DNA of 64,000 nt from Purshia tridentata. Taxonomy: Eukaryota > Streptophyta > Magnoliopsida > Rosales > Rosaceae. A program made the position numbers and the translations under genes. Of this stretch, positions 1 to 11,257 are shown piece by piece (position 1 is the first letter of the stretch; every line of letters starts with the position of its first letter). Location: the NCBI GenBank assembly GCA_003254885.1, contig QANT01008886.1, positions 1 through 64,000 of the forward strand, read 5' to 3'. The notes beneath the pieces were generated by a model. The model did no database searches. It saw only the letters and a list, made by a program, of their open reading frames with translations, and had not been told where the DNA came from.

Positions 1-1886
1 AAAAGGTATTTAAATGCTGTGATCGTTAATAGTTAATACAACTCATGAGTGCACATAAATATATGGGTTTAAAGCTCTAACCCTCCTGCATGAGACCTCA
101 CATGATTAGGCAGCAATCCCAATTCCCCGAATTCTCGAGCAATTAGAGTTAAACAGCGCAAACCAATGTATTAATTAATTAATTATTATATATAATCATA
201 GGCCAACTAATCTCAAATTTTAAACCATGAATCCAATGCACAACTAACTGTATATGGATTAGATGATTGGTGCATGTCTAACCCTATAAATATCAAAATT
301 GTCTTTAGAAATAGTGACATTCCGGCCGCGGTAATAGTGTTGAAGTATAATTGGTGAAGGAAATGCTTTATTTACTGTACATTTTATGATATATTTATTT
401 GATAGTAACAAATGACAATTAACAAGTTTTTACATTGTCCCTAAATATGTTTAATATATAATCTAACTATGCTCTTAGAAAATATTTTTTTTTTGGGTAT
501 TCTAAAAAGTCCACTAAAGAAGAATATGCTTTATAATATTCGACTCTTCAAAACAAAAGTATATATGGTTTCTATCCATAGAAAACCACTAAAGAAAGAA
601 TTTGCTTTATATATAGATAAATAGCATAATATTCGACTCTTGAAAACAAAAGTATATATGGTTTCTATCCATAGAAAGAGGATTTAATTTTTTTCTCTTC
701 GAATGTTAGTTTAATGATTCTTATATTGGATCACCTTAAATGGAGGTTTGATTAAGAAAATAGCAATATTAACACCTAATCTAGCTAATTCTACTCTAAA
801 GCCTTTAATGCTTGTTTAAAAGAGAACATTAATTATTAACACCGAAATCCCTAATCTAATCTGAAGCTAACAGTGTTGTATAAAGCTGCGTGCCGCTTCC
901 CGTTTTAACAGCGAGAAGTATGAATGCATAATTCATGTGTATGGTCTCAGCAGCGACGAATAGGAAGCCAACACGTTGCCGACATTCCAACATTTCTCAC
1001 ATGCTTGTTGCCTCTTAAACTGTTTGCAAACTCGAGTCACTTAACCTAGTCACCCCCCCACGCTTTCATACTTTTAATTGTTTGATTTTTTAGCTACGTG
1101 TCCGTCTCTATTTTTGTATTTTCCCCAACGAAAATATGCACAAATGTTGAAATGTGTTTGAGAAATTGATTTAAACAAAAAAGTTTCGCTACTTCATAAG
1201 TGAAAAGATATAGACAATAAGTGTACGTGTTTGATAATTAAAGTATCTTGAAGAATTGACAGAGTTTTTGGCTACTTTCATAAATTGAGAGGTATAAATT
1301 AACAGCACGTGTGAGTAAAGTAATGAACATGACACTTGGGATATACGTGTATACTTACATGCTTGACATGATCTGAATATGAGTTGAAAATGTCTAGTGC
1401 TAATAAATCATCCTAATACTATGAATCAGCAATTTAGGATAGCTTTGATACTTTAATAATGCTCATGCGGAAATTCTTTCTTTATATAATGCAAACAGAG
1501 AGTTGCAGAAAATTAATGATATACATTACCGTATATGCATATGCATATACATAAACAACATTAATTGAATATTGTAAGCCAAGAGAGTGACAGAAACTGA
1601 ATTGGATTGAATGTACCGACAGACGGCACAAACTTCTAAGCTGCTACTGTCAAACCATGCAGGTCAACCGCAAGCAGTGGCTCCATACCGGTCACACGTG
1701 GCCTCTATCCATTGGCCCTCCTCGTGAATGAATTTTCTAGTTCTACCACCACCTCTATATATGTACAGGTAGGTACCCAACAACCAAACGTTCATATTCT
1801 ACGAATTGTTTGCAAGATCAAACACACCAAATACATAATTTGAATTTGGTACAGAATAGTAACAGCACGAACCGTACAGAACATAC
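1..1886. promoter_or_regulatory. Upstream region of the Aux/IAA gene
   Basis: No coding sequence is seen. The region is AT-rich and holds a short imperfect tandem duplication (about 511-679), a 20-bp perfect palindrome built on TGCATA words (1531-1550), two CCGACA words (979-984 and 1616-1621; reverse complement TGTCGG, a high-affinity auxin response factor site), a G-box core CACGTGG (1695-1701) and a TATA box (CTATATATG, 1755-1763) about 125 bases before the ATG. TGTCGG sites upstream of an Aux/IAA gene fit the known auxin feedback on this family, but that function is inferred. Confidence 0.55.
511..679. repeat. Imperfect tandem duplication upstream of the Aux/IAA gene
   Basis: Copy 1 (511-585) and copy 2 (586-about 679) share CCACTAAAGA, AATATTCGACTCTT and the segment AAAACAAAAGTATATATGGT through CTATCCATAGAAA. 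Copy 2 has about 18 extra bases (ATATAGATAAATAGCATA). Confidence 0.9.
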
Positions 1887-2993
1887 ATGCCAACGAACAC
1901 ATCAAGTGACGTGAGCACTGAGAGCAGCATGGATTTTAAGGACACTGAGCTGACATTAGGACTACCTGGGGGGAACGATGGCCGGTCTTCAGGGGCTGTA
2001 GTACTCTTTGGAGGTTCCAAGTGCAAGAGCTCGATGAAACGTGGGTTCATGGAGAAAAGCTCTAACAGCGAGCCACGTGGCCAAGTTGTGGATGCAGAGA
2101 AGGCCGAAGCCAAGTACTCCTCCAGTAGTACTACAAGTTCTGCAAAGTAAATTGTTTTAATTTGCGTGTGTATATATATGCTGTTATATATATATGGTAT
2201 GCGTGTTTGTGTTCATATGAATTCATGTGTGTGTTTTGAAGGAAACGAGTAGTGGGGTGGCCACCGGTGAGAGTGTCGAGAAAGAAGAGCAAGTATGTGA
2301 AAGTGGGTGCAGATGGAGCTCCATACCTGCGTAAAGTGGACTTGGAGGTGTACAATAGTTATGAGGAGCTACTAAGAGCCTTAGAGCAAATGTTCACTTC
2401 CTTCACCATCACTATTGGTGAGTATATATATGTACTTATAATTAAATATTAATTGTGACTCTTAATTACAAGCTGCAAAATCTAATTAAGTCCTACATAA
2501 TATATGGTTACTTTTAGTTAAGCAAATGGAGGATGGCAGCAAGCTTATGAAACCTGCAGTGAAAGGAATGGAATCTGCCGCCACATATGAAGACAAGGAT
2601 GGCGACTGGATGTTAGTTGGAGACGTTCCTTGGAAGTAAGCTATAAAAAATTAATAATTAGTTATTGATTTGATGGGATTTGTTCTTTAATTTCAAATAT
2701 TTGCCTATTAATTAATACATAACATTCACTTAATTCATGGCAGAATGTTTACAGAATCATGCAAGCGTATTCGGTTGATGAAAAGTTCGGAGGCTGTTGG
2801 GATAGGTACTGGCCTCCTACTGCATACTTAATACTATCAATTAATCCCTTTAATTAACTTTCTCCATTTGTTTTAACACATCTTCTTCTTCTTCATTGAA
2901 AGGTTTCATATATTATTATATTGATGTTAAAGTATGCTAATATTAATTGCAGCTCCAAGGAGTTCTCTCCCACAATGCACCAGTACCAATTAA
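1887..2993 (+). CDS. Aux/IAA transcriptional repressor (IAA15-like), five exons
   Basis: Short-lived nuclear repressor of auxin response that binds ARF transcription factors and is degraded through TIR1/AFB when auxin is present. Exons 1887-2146, 2242-2417, 2518-2635, 2744-2805 and 2953-2993 join in frame to 218 aa, with GT-AG introns throughout. All family parts are visible: domain I (TELTLGLPG, an LxLxLP EAR motif near residue 27), a KR pair followed by the domain II degron VGWPPVR (about residues 91-97), and a PB1 domain with the basic face [14 protein letters not shown] and the acidic motif [16 protein letters not shown]. The tail reads SEAVGIAPRSS. A short extension after the ALEQMF segment (TITI) and the TELTL form of domain I recall Arabidopsis IAA15 more than the IAA1-4 group; this subgroup call is from memory and tentative. 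The start is the first ATG after the TATA box and gives the usual short N-terminus. Confidence 0.93.
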
Positions 2994-4917
2994 TGAAACA
3001 AGTATTGAAGCTGAGATTTTCTCATGATTCGTGATCATGTACATAGATGGGTCTGTTTTTGTTGTTATAGGAACTTAGAAGAACAGAGACCCTTCTCTCC
3101 TTTTATTTTGCTGGCTGTTATTAATAAGAGAGAAACCTGACTCTACTTTTTTTCTTTTCCCATTTTTGGTTTATGTTTTTTCAGTAAATCTTGATTGTAA
3201 TTACAGCTGCATAAGCCATCATGATCAGTAAGAGCGTGCTTCCATAACCTAATTACTGTGTCCTTTTTTTACTACAAATCCTTGGCTTAATAACTTTTTT
3301 ATAAAAAAAAGGCCAAAGCCAATTTTATGCCAGAAATGCACACCAACTTTGTTTGCTGACAACATGATATCACGAAATAATTACACATGTACTGAAAGTC
3401 TGAAAGTCATGGCCATTTTGCTGTTCAGAGGAGGATTAGGAACTTGCCATTGATTACCATTCATTTCTTGTCCCTCCAAAAGAATGAAGAACCAGCAATT
3501 TTTGTTAAAATAATTAATACTTTAAATTTAAACAAAATTCTTGTGGTAATATGATGTCATGGAGTAAACTCAAAGGATCTAATTTTGTAAGGGCAGAGAC
3601 TGAGAGGCTCAGAACAAGACATAGAAGAAAGTGAACCAGTTAAATGTGTTACTATTAATATTGCATTGAAGTAAATTAGAAGAAATTAAGCAAAAACTGT
3701 TATGTGAATGATTTGGTCCTCTCTGCTTCTTAAAAACCAATAAGCAAGCTCCACCTTCAGTATTTTAACATGCTTTTTTAAATGGATGTTTTCTCCTTAG
3801 CAGCTTAAGGGACACCCAGTGGGGACTAGAAAAGAGGCCTGGCCTTGTATTTTGTCATTTTGTTATCATGTTGATGCCATCATTGTTTTGGTGAACTAAT
3901 CAAGGATTAACCTTTAGTTAAATTTCCTGACATGATTAATGGGGAAAATGCATCGGTAAAAGCTATCCTATCAAAGCCACAGTTAAAACGAAAAAAAAGT
4001 AGATACTGTCTCATGTATCTCTCTCAACAAAAAACGTCTCTTTTTTTTGTCGGTACAAAATTAAACGCTAAGTGGGTAAATGACCATTAACTGCAGAATA
4101 TAGGAGAGTGAGGTGAGGGTGTTGCTCACCACAAAAACATATTAATTGATAAGTGTCAATTATTTAGCATAGTGTTAATGCTTTTGGTGAGCAAAATATT
4201 TTTCGTTTATTTGTATGAATGGGACTTTGGAGAGTTGGAGTGGAGTATGCCCCCTGGCCCCCATCTATCCCTTCTTTTTTGGGACAAATCAAATATCCAG
4301 TAAACCAATGGCCAACAAAAATATCATAACAAAGCAACTTAAAGGGTTGGGTGCTACCTGGTACAATTAAGGCTGCTCTTGGGTACCCCACAAGTACAAT
4401 AAAGGCAAAACTTTTACCAAATGAAAATCCAATCCAGATCTTATTCAGCTCACCCAAACATAGCTTGAGAATATTGTGAATATAACTATTTTTTCCTTTC
4501 CTACTAACAGAACCAAGTTTTAATTTTTTTTTATATTAATAATTATATTGGCCATTTTATTATTTCTTTAGCGTCTGTTGGTGGAGACTGGTACCTCCTG
4601 CAGTTCTCAGAAAATGCCACACCGCCTATTCTCTTCAATCGAGGACCTCTTAGTGATCTTCCATGGAGGTCATGGTCCAACATAAAAGGAAATAATAGAT
4701 CAAACTCATTTCAAAAAGAGAAAGCTTCACAGCCAAACACGGCATTTCTCTGCCGTGTGCTTTTTTATTTTAAAGTTAATTGCTTTCTCTCACCCAAAAT
4801 TACATTTTGGGTAGTTTTGAGGCCATCATGAGCTCCTTCTTTGCCTCTCTCCTTTGCTAAAAAAGGTGTCTCTGTGTTGTTTTTCACTTGTACCCAGCAG
4901 CAGCAGCTCAAATACAG
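2994..4917. other. Intergenic: Aux/IAA 3' end and PP2A B' promoter/leader
   Basis: AT-rich non-coding DNA. The first few hundred bases should include the Aux/IAA 3' UTR. The last part (about 4700-4917) should be the promoter and first leader exon of the PP2A B' gene. A 97-codon reverse-strand frame at 4164-4457 shows no family signature. No tRNA, transposon end or other gene was recognised. Confidence 0.5.
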
Positions 4918-4948
<31 letters not shown>

Positions 4949-5847
4949 GAATGTTCAGCTCAGCTAACTTGCATAGACTTCAGGCTCAATGTTTCAACAT
5001 AAACTTCAGTGTATGCATTGTATAGATCATAGCTAAGTTTTCTCTTTGAAATGGGTTTTCATGATATTTATGATCTGGGGGTGGTCCTTTAGTTTAGTAC
5101 ATGTGCTTTGGTGTAGATCCACTTTATAATTCCCATTTTGTTCTCATATTTTTGTTCCAGATCTGGGTTTCAATTTACCAATTTGGTTGCTGCGCCAAAA
5201 TCTAGCAATTTTATGCATTTATTATGTTTTATTTTAAATTTTATTGCTAATTGGAAACTTGTATTCCTAGGTTGTTGTTTTCTTTAGTAAGACTGAAGTT
5301 TTTATTAGTAAAGAAATCCTTCAGGTTTTGAATCAATTGCTTTAAATTTGATCTGGATTTACCATCTGCTGGGCAATGACATCAGTTACTTCGACAAGTC
5401 TACTGTCAGATGAAAGATTCCTTTAAGTTTTTACTTGTGTAGGCTTTTAGTTCTGGATTTACTAATGAAATGTGGTCATGTAGTACTTTAGATAAATTTG
5501 CAGTCCATGAGCTAACAGAAGCTGTCTGTTCAAAGTGTGTATTATTCCGTTGTAGGTAGAGGTTTAGGATAAAAATTTTTGAAACTTTATCTCCCAAGGT
5601 ATCAACTATTAGGGCCATTTTCATCACAGTTTGCCCATCTGTAGCTTCATAAGTCGTAATTACCAATAATCTTACCCTTGTTAAGTGGTGTTCTGCTTAG
5701 TCCCTTTTTCTTTCCAGTTCCTACTTGCAAATTGCTTTTTAATAATCCTAGTCTAAATCTTTCTGCTGGAAATTTAGTGCTACGCTTAGGCTCCACGTAT
5801 GACTGTTATAGCACTTATCCATGCTAAATACTTGCTGGACTTTGCAG
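4918..5847 (+). other. Predicted 5' UTR intron of the PP2A B' gene
   Basis: A good donor (AATACAG|GTTCTTTC at 4918) opens straight into a CT dinucleotide run (about 4925-4944). A good acceptor (TTTGCAG at 5841-5847) lies ten bases before the start codon. A leader intron of about 930 bases next to the ATG is common in plant genes of this kind and often raises expression. Transcript data would settle it. Confidence 0.6.
4925..4944. repeat. CT microsatellite
   Basis: About ten CT units immediately after the predicted leader-intron donor. Plain simple repeat, likely length-polymorphic. Confidence 0.85.
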
Positions 5848-5857
5848 GATTTCCACC

Positions 5858-7536
5858 ATGCTTAAGCAAATTCTGAGCAAACTCCCTCGCAAGTCGCCAA
5901 AATCTGACTCACTAGATTCTACAGGAAGTGATTCTGGCAGCAATACTCCCAATTTGGGTGGTGGGTTCCAGTGTACAATTGGTGGGAGTTCTCTTACAAG
6001 CAAATTAAATGTTGTCAAACGAGTGTCTTCAGCAGTTTTCCCAGCAAGCATTTCTGCTGGAGCTGAGGCAGTGGAGCCCCACTTATCCTTCAAAGAGGTT
6101 TCAAATCCACAAAAGCATAATCTGTTTGTCAGTAAGTTGAACCTTTGCTGTGAGATTGTTGATTACAGTGATCCAGTTAAGCAAGATCGTAAGCGTGAAA
6201 CATTGATAGAACTTGTTGATTTTGTTTCTTCTGGATCTGCAAAGTTCACTGAACCAGCAATTTCTGCTATGTGTAAAATGTGTGCAATCAACCTGTTCAG
6301 AGTTTTCCCTCCCAAGTACCGATCTAATTTTACTGGTGGTGAAACAGAAGATGAAGAACCAATGTTTGATCCTGCTTGGTCATATCTGCAAATTGTTTAT
6401 GATCTGCTGGTTCGGTTTATCAGTTATAGTTCACTTGATATAAAGGTGGCCAAAAAGCATGTTGATCATTCTTTCATCGTAAAATTACTTGACCTCTTTG
6501 ACTCTGAGGACCCAAGAGAAAGAGACTGTTTGAAAACCATTCTGCATAGGATTTATGGAAAATTCATGGTGCACAGACCTTTTATAAGAAAGGCTGTCAG
6601 CAATATCATATATCGTTTCGTTTTTGAAACTGAAAGGCATAATGGAATTTCTGAGCTGTTGGAGATTTTTGGGAGTGTAATTAGTGGGTTTGCTCTGCCA
6701 TTGAAGGAGGAACACAAGATATTTTTGTGGAGGGCTCTGATTCCTCTCCACAAACCAAAATCAGTGGGTATCTATCATCAACAGTTGACATATTGTGTTG
6801 TACAGTTTATTGAAAAGGATCCAAAGTTGGCAAGTACTGTAATAAAGGGGTTGTTGAAGTACTGGCCAGTAACAAATAGCCAGAAGGAGTTGATGTTTTT
6901 AAGTGAGTTAGAAGAAGTTTTGGAAATGACTAGCATGGACGAGTTCCAAAGGATCATGGTTCCACTGTTCAGGCGAATAAGATGCTGCCTCAATAGTTCC
7001 CATTACCAGGTAATATATTGCAGCATTTGGTTTTGTGGATTGCTTTTCGATTGAAAATCTGCTTGATGATTATAAAGTACTATGCATTGGGATCCCAATG
7101 GGTGATCATTCAATCAATGAAGCTGTTAATGATGTTATTTTCCACTCTTTCTTCTTCCTTTGACAAATTTTTCTTTCAGGTAGCTGAACGAGCCCACTTG
7201 CTATGGAACAATGAACACATCCTTAACCTTATTGCACATAACCGCCAGGTGATTTTGCCACTTGTCTTCCCAGCTATTGAGCGAAACAGCCAAAACCACT
7301 GGAATCAAGCAGTGCTCAACCTGACACTGAACGTGAAGAAGGTGTTTTGCGAAATGGATGAGGAACTGGTACTTGCCTGCCAATGCAAGTTGGAGGAGGA
7401 AGATATAAGGTCGAGTGCTGCAGCTGAGAAGCGAAGGTTAACATGGGAACGCTTGGAAACTGCTGCTGGTCACCAACCTGTAGCCTGTAACTTTGTAGCA
7501 CCCATGAAGCCTCCAACTTGTCCTGTTGTCTGCTAG
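5858..7536 (+). CDS. PP2A 57-kDa regulatory subunit B' (B56 family)
   Basis: Regulatory B subunit that gives protein phosphatase 2A its substrate choice and location by bridging the scaffold A and catalytic C subunits. Two coding exons (5858-7009 and 7180-7536) join in frame to 502 aa, the normal B56 length. The N-terminus MLKQILSKLPRK is typical of plant B' subunits, followed by a Ser-rich variable stretch (residues 13-70) and the conserved HEAT-like core with motifs LLDLFDSEDPRERD, LHRIYGKFMVHRPFIRK, GFALPLKEEHK and LIPLHKP. The second exon carries VAERAHLLWNNEHI and NHWNQAVLNLTLNV. The start follows the predicted leader-intron acceptor by ten bases. It resembles the alpha/beta/kappa branch more than gamma/zeta (SSAVFPASISAG motif near residue 59), so no isoform symbol is given. 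A possible AATAAA lies at 8075-8080. Confidence 0.97.
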
Positions 7537-8557
7537 TTTCTTAAGTAACAGAATTTGGCATATATAATGTGACAACTCTAATTGAGTATCAAAAGTGGTT
7601 CTGGAATTGGACCAAGTTTGAGATAACAAATGGGTTCACGTTCGTATTAGTGCTTCGGATGTTGTTTTGAATTGTGTTGATGATCCAGCCAGCTGCACTG
7701 AAGATCGAAGAGAGACCTTTTCGCTTGCCATTATGTTTATTGACACATGTTGTATCTTTACAGAAGGATGGTTTGTATTTTTGCCTATCTTTTGTAAGTT
7801 GTATTTTGTCTCCCTATTAAGTAGATGGTGATCATGCTTATGAATATGTTAAGCCATTGGCTATGGAATGTCAAAAGATGTATAGCTAAATTTATGCCTC
7901 TCCATTGAATGTTTGTTTCTCTTAATTTTATGAATTCTATTTTCTTTTGTGAGGATGGATGTATGCCATTTGTGTTATTGTCCTAGTGTTCTGGTATTGC
8001 TTGTGTGCCTTAAAAGTGATTTGATTTTGAAAAAAAGTGACATCTATGAACCCATGTTGAAATCATAAAACTGCAATAAAGTGGTGAAAAAAAGGTGGTG
8101 TCGTCTTAATTGATAAAAGAAAGGAAGGTGTGAGTGGGTGAAGGCCTTTCATCTCGAAGAGAAGAATCACGTGAAGCCTGATGGTTTCAACTGTCATGCC
8201 ATTGACTTCTATCTTCCTCTGGACGGTGCCAAAGGTGCCAGTGTGGCATGACATGAGTCACCCCTTAACATGACTTGCATGTGTGATGAAAGGAGCTGTA
8301 TAATGTTGATCATAGAAGGAAGATGTTATGGAGTCCAACCTTCTCTTTTTCTTTATTCAGAGTTTTTATTTTATTTTATTTAGGAGATGGGTTTTATATC
8401 GATTATAAAAGAACATACACAAAATTTTTCTAGTTTTTTAACTTTTTTATGTCATCGCATCGTCAATCAAGAACGATACTTTTATACCATAAAATATTGA
8501 ATCACGTTAAAAATGAAATAAAAATGGCAAAATAAATAAAAAAATATCTGTCTGTAC

Positions 8558-8830
8558 TTAAAGAACAAACGGAGGTCCTGTCTCAAGGAAAACTGTAGAA
8601 TATAATGGTGCCAGAAAGTTGAGGAACACAAATGGCTCATGATGTAAAAATGCGTTATACATGTAGATAAGGTTGATGGCTACATCTGTCCAAAGAACAA
8701 GGTCATTCCATGTTCTCCACTGTGCCTTCCTTGTAAGGATAGCGTTCTGTGTTCCTCTTTCTGCAAGAGTAACAACAGAGAATATGATCCAAGGCACCAG
8801 CAGCAGAAGGTCCGCCTCTTTGCTTGGTTA
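8558..8830 (-). other. Orphan hydrophobic reading frame, possible exon or gene relic
   Basis: A reverse-strand open frame of about 85 codons ending in TAA. It has composition like a membrane protein: a hydrophobic stretch (LLLLVPWIIFSVVTLAE), a charged linker with RKAQWRTW, then two more hydrophobic stretches. No ATG opens it: the codon before PWIIF is GTG, so it is either an internal or last exon, a relic, or chance. I do not recognise the family and assign no function. Confidence 0.2.
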
Positions 8831-9352
8831 GTATGAATGAATTTTGAAAATCACTTTTTACTCGTATAACATTCCTCTTTTATTCGAATTCCACTTCTTC
8901 TTTTTTTTACTGAAATTCATGCATTATTCCCACTATGTGATGCAGTTTGTTCGAACTGTGTTGCTGTTTCTGCTGCTACGAGACTTGCGTATGTTGTTTA
9001 GGTAAGCTTAAATACTTTTCTGTTGCTGCCCTTTATAAGATTATTAAGTTTCTCAATCTTTGCACAGGGAAAATAATCATGAATAAATATAAATTTGCTC
9101 CTTTCGTTTCTTTTTCTCTTTTGCAAACGGTCTGTTTTAGATTTGAGCCTATCTGGTGTTCCTTAAATGAATGATGGGGAAAAAAAAGTAAATGCTTCTG
9201 TAAATGCAACCATAATCTGCTAACATATGCATAATAAATATCCTGTATGTAACAATGTATGATGGCCATGCCAAATTGCCAATACGTCAATTTTAATTCA
9301 TTAATCTAGGAACATCAGCTCTCTAAACACTTAAAACCCACTTAACAGTAGG

Positions 9353-9368
9353 TTAGGGTTTAGGGTTA
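9353..9368. repeat. Interstitial telomere-type repeat (two TTTAGGG units)
   Basis: TTAGGGTTTAGGGTTA matches the plant telomere repeat. Read on the reverse strand it is a telo-box (AAACCCTAA). It lies just downstream of the DUF92 gene stop, so a promoter role for that gene is unlikely. Confidence 0.6.
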
Positions 9369-9493
9369 GCATTAACAACTCTTCTTCAGATCATGGTTTA
9401 CAAGGATATATGCTATTGCTGGTACACGCATCAGTTGTGATCCACACTATCGGAGTTCATAATGGAAAGATCACTCACTTGGGCAGGACAATC

Positions 9494-10469
9494 TCAAAAA
9501 ATGTACATGCAGGCAATCGAAGTGAGCATCGCTGTCAGCAGTATTGACACCAAATTCACAGCATTGTTGTCAAGAAAGTTAAGACCTGAAATCTTTTTGA
9601 CTGTTGGTCCTGGTTTTCCCACAACCTACAAAAACAGTTAGAAAGAGCTTAATTGAGCATCAAATTTAAAGGATAAGCTTGAAGAGTTAAGAACTGCGCA
9701 TCAAGTTCCCAAGAATTCACTGAGAGTTAATGCAGAAGAATCACATATAGACAACATACCTTATTACGAACAGTGCAGAATCCACTGAATTGCAGTGTTG
9801 CTCCCAAAAGAGAATCAATGACACTACCACATAGTCCGGCAACGGTAGATAGAGGTATTACCAACAGCTGCTTCAGTGCTACATCATATGGACATTTTGT
9901 AGTGAGAAATCCAGCGACCGCAAATGTCAGTCCGATAACAAAGCCTGCAGCCGCAGCTGCAAGTAGTCCTGCTTTTGTAACTCCACCATTTGTACCCTTC
10001 CGAACAGGCTGCCAACAATGCCGAAATCAAATTAGTATCCATAATCTACATATCCAAGCAGGCAGCCCATTTATCTTCTTCTAGGTAGCCAAATGTTTTC
10101 TCCATAACCCCAATATATCCCAATCATAATAGGATGAACCCCACATCTTGACCAGTGAAAGCAGGGTAAGTACCAGTAGGCTATAAGGCCATTGGTAATC
10201 TGTGTAACAGTTAAACAAATAAAAGATACACATATATATACATGTATATGTCAAAACACACACATGTGCATATGATAAATGAACCATTTTAGTATTGAGT
10301 TAAAGGTTAAGAAAGCTGTTAGTCTCTTGCAACCATTGTGACACAAGCAAGACTCCAAACATTGGGTAATCATGGCCAGAAGTGCAGGCATATGTGGCAA
10401 GCAGATAAAGTTATGAAATATTGCAGCTTTTTAAAAGTAAAGCTCAAATCAGCAGAATTGTTCATTTTA

Positions 10470-10512
<43 letters not shown>

Positions 10513-11257
10513 AAAATGCTAAATTGAGCTACTTCCAAGCTCCAAACAGTTGTATTCTAGAAAACATAATCAAAAGGGAAAGAATATCAACCTTGAAGGT
10601 TGTGATTAAACGTGGTTGATCATCGCTAAGAATTCCAAGCTCAGAAGACCACGTGTCTCCGTTACAGCAAGCATAGTGACCGATAACACCACCCATGAGT
10701 GATGTGATGAGAAGCGAGTCCTTTGTGTCTAAGCATTTCTCTTGGAACCCCGTTATTGTCCACAGAACCACAACCAAAATTGAAGCAATCCCACCATTCG
10801 ATAGAACCTGTATCCTGAAAAATAAAACAAAAAGCAAACACCTTTTAAAAACCCAAAAAATAAATTCAAGGATTATATTCACGGTAATAAATTAAATCCA
10901 AATAGAAAGCGAGGAGTGATACCAATTTCGTTGACCACCTTCTTTGAAATCGGCGTCAACGCGACGCTTCTTATCTTCCCCAACCTGGGTCAGCTTTGAC
11001 GATGTGCCAAAGAACACAAGCAGCATAGCACCATACCTTTGAATATACAGTCACTTAATACGATAAACCCCGTTTGGATGCAGAGAAAAAGAAGAGGAAA
11101 ATCGGGAGTACCTGAATCCGATAGCAATGTGAATGGTCATAACAGCAAGGCCGGCGATTGCCCCGGAGAGGTCCAGTGATTTTCTTCGGTAGGCTCTACC
11201 CGCAACCACGGCCGAGATTACAACGGCGATAAACGGTTGGATTACAACTCTATCCAT
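9494..11257 (-). CDS. TMEM19/DUF92-family membrane protein (PGR-like), five exons
   Basis: Integral membrane protein of the DUF92 family, which in plants includes PGR and the phytyl-phosphate kinase VTE6. The sequence looks nearer to PGR/TMEM19. Exons (reverse strand) 11112-11257, 10923-11036, 10592-10814, 9760-10008 and 9494-9625 join in frame to 287 aa, close to the TMEM19 length. Visible family features are the N-terminal hydrophobic helix, the motif TSLMGGVIGHYACCNGDTWSSELG and, after it, PVRKGTNGGVTKAGLLAAAAAG. The C-terminal half carries SVIDSLLGATLQFSG and the NNAVNLVSILL helix. An upstream in-frame ATG at 11290 would add 11 residues; the chosen start gives the more usual short N-terminus. 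Intron 3 contains a 38-base GA run. The DUF92 label is secure; biochemical activity is not claimed. Confidence 0.93.
10474..10511. repeat. GA microsatellite in intron 3 of the DUF92 gene
   Basis: Nineteen uninterrupted AG units. Simple repeat, likely polymorphic. Confidence 0.95.

Larger units (their letters stand above)
7537..9493. other. Intergenic, tail-to-tail gap between PP2A B' and the DUF92 gene
   Basis: Contains the PP2A B' 3' UTR (AATAAA at 8075-8080) and, at its right edge, the 3' UTR of the reverse-strand DUF92 gene. A hydrophobic reverse-strand frame (8558-8830) and two plant telomere-type units near 9353-9368 are described separately. Otherwise nothing was recognised. Confidence 0.5.

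Noticed and set aside
4164-4457. 97-codon reverse frame between Aux/IAA and PP2A B'
   Set aside because: No family motif; AT-rich intergenic composition.
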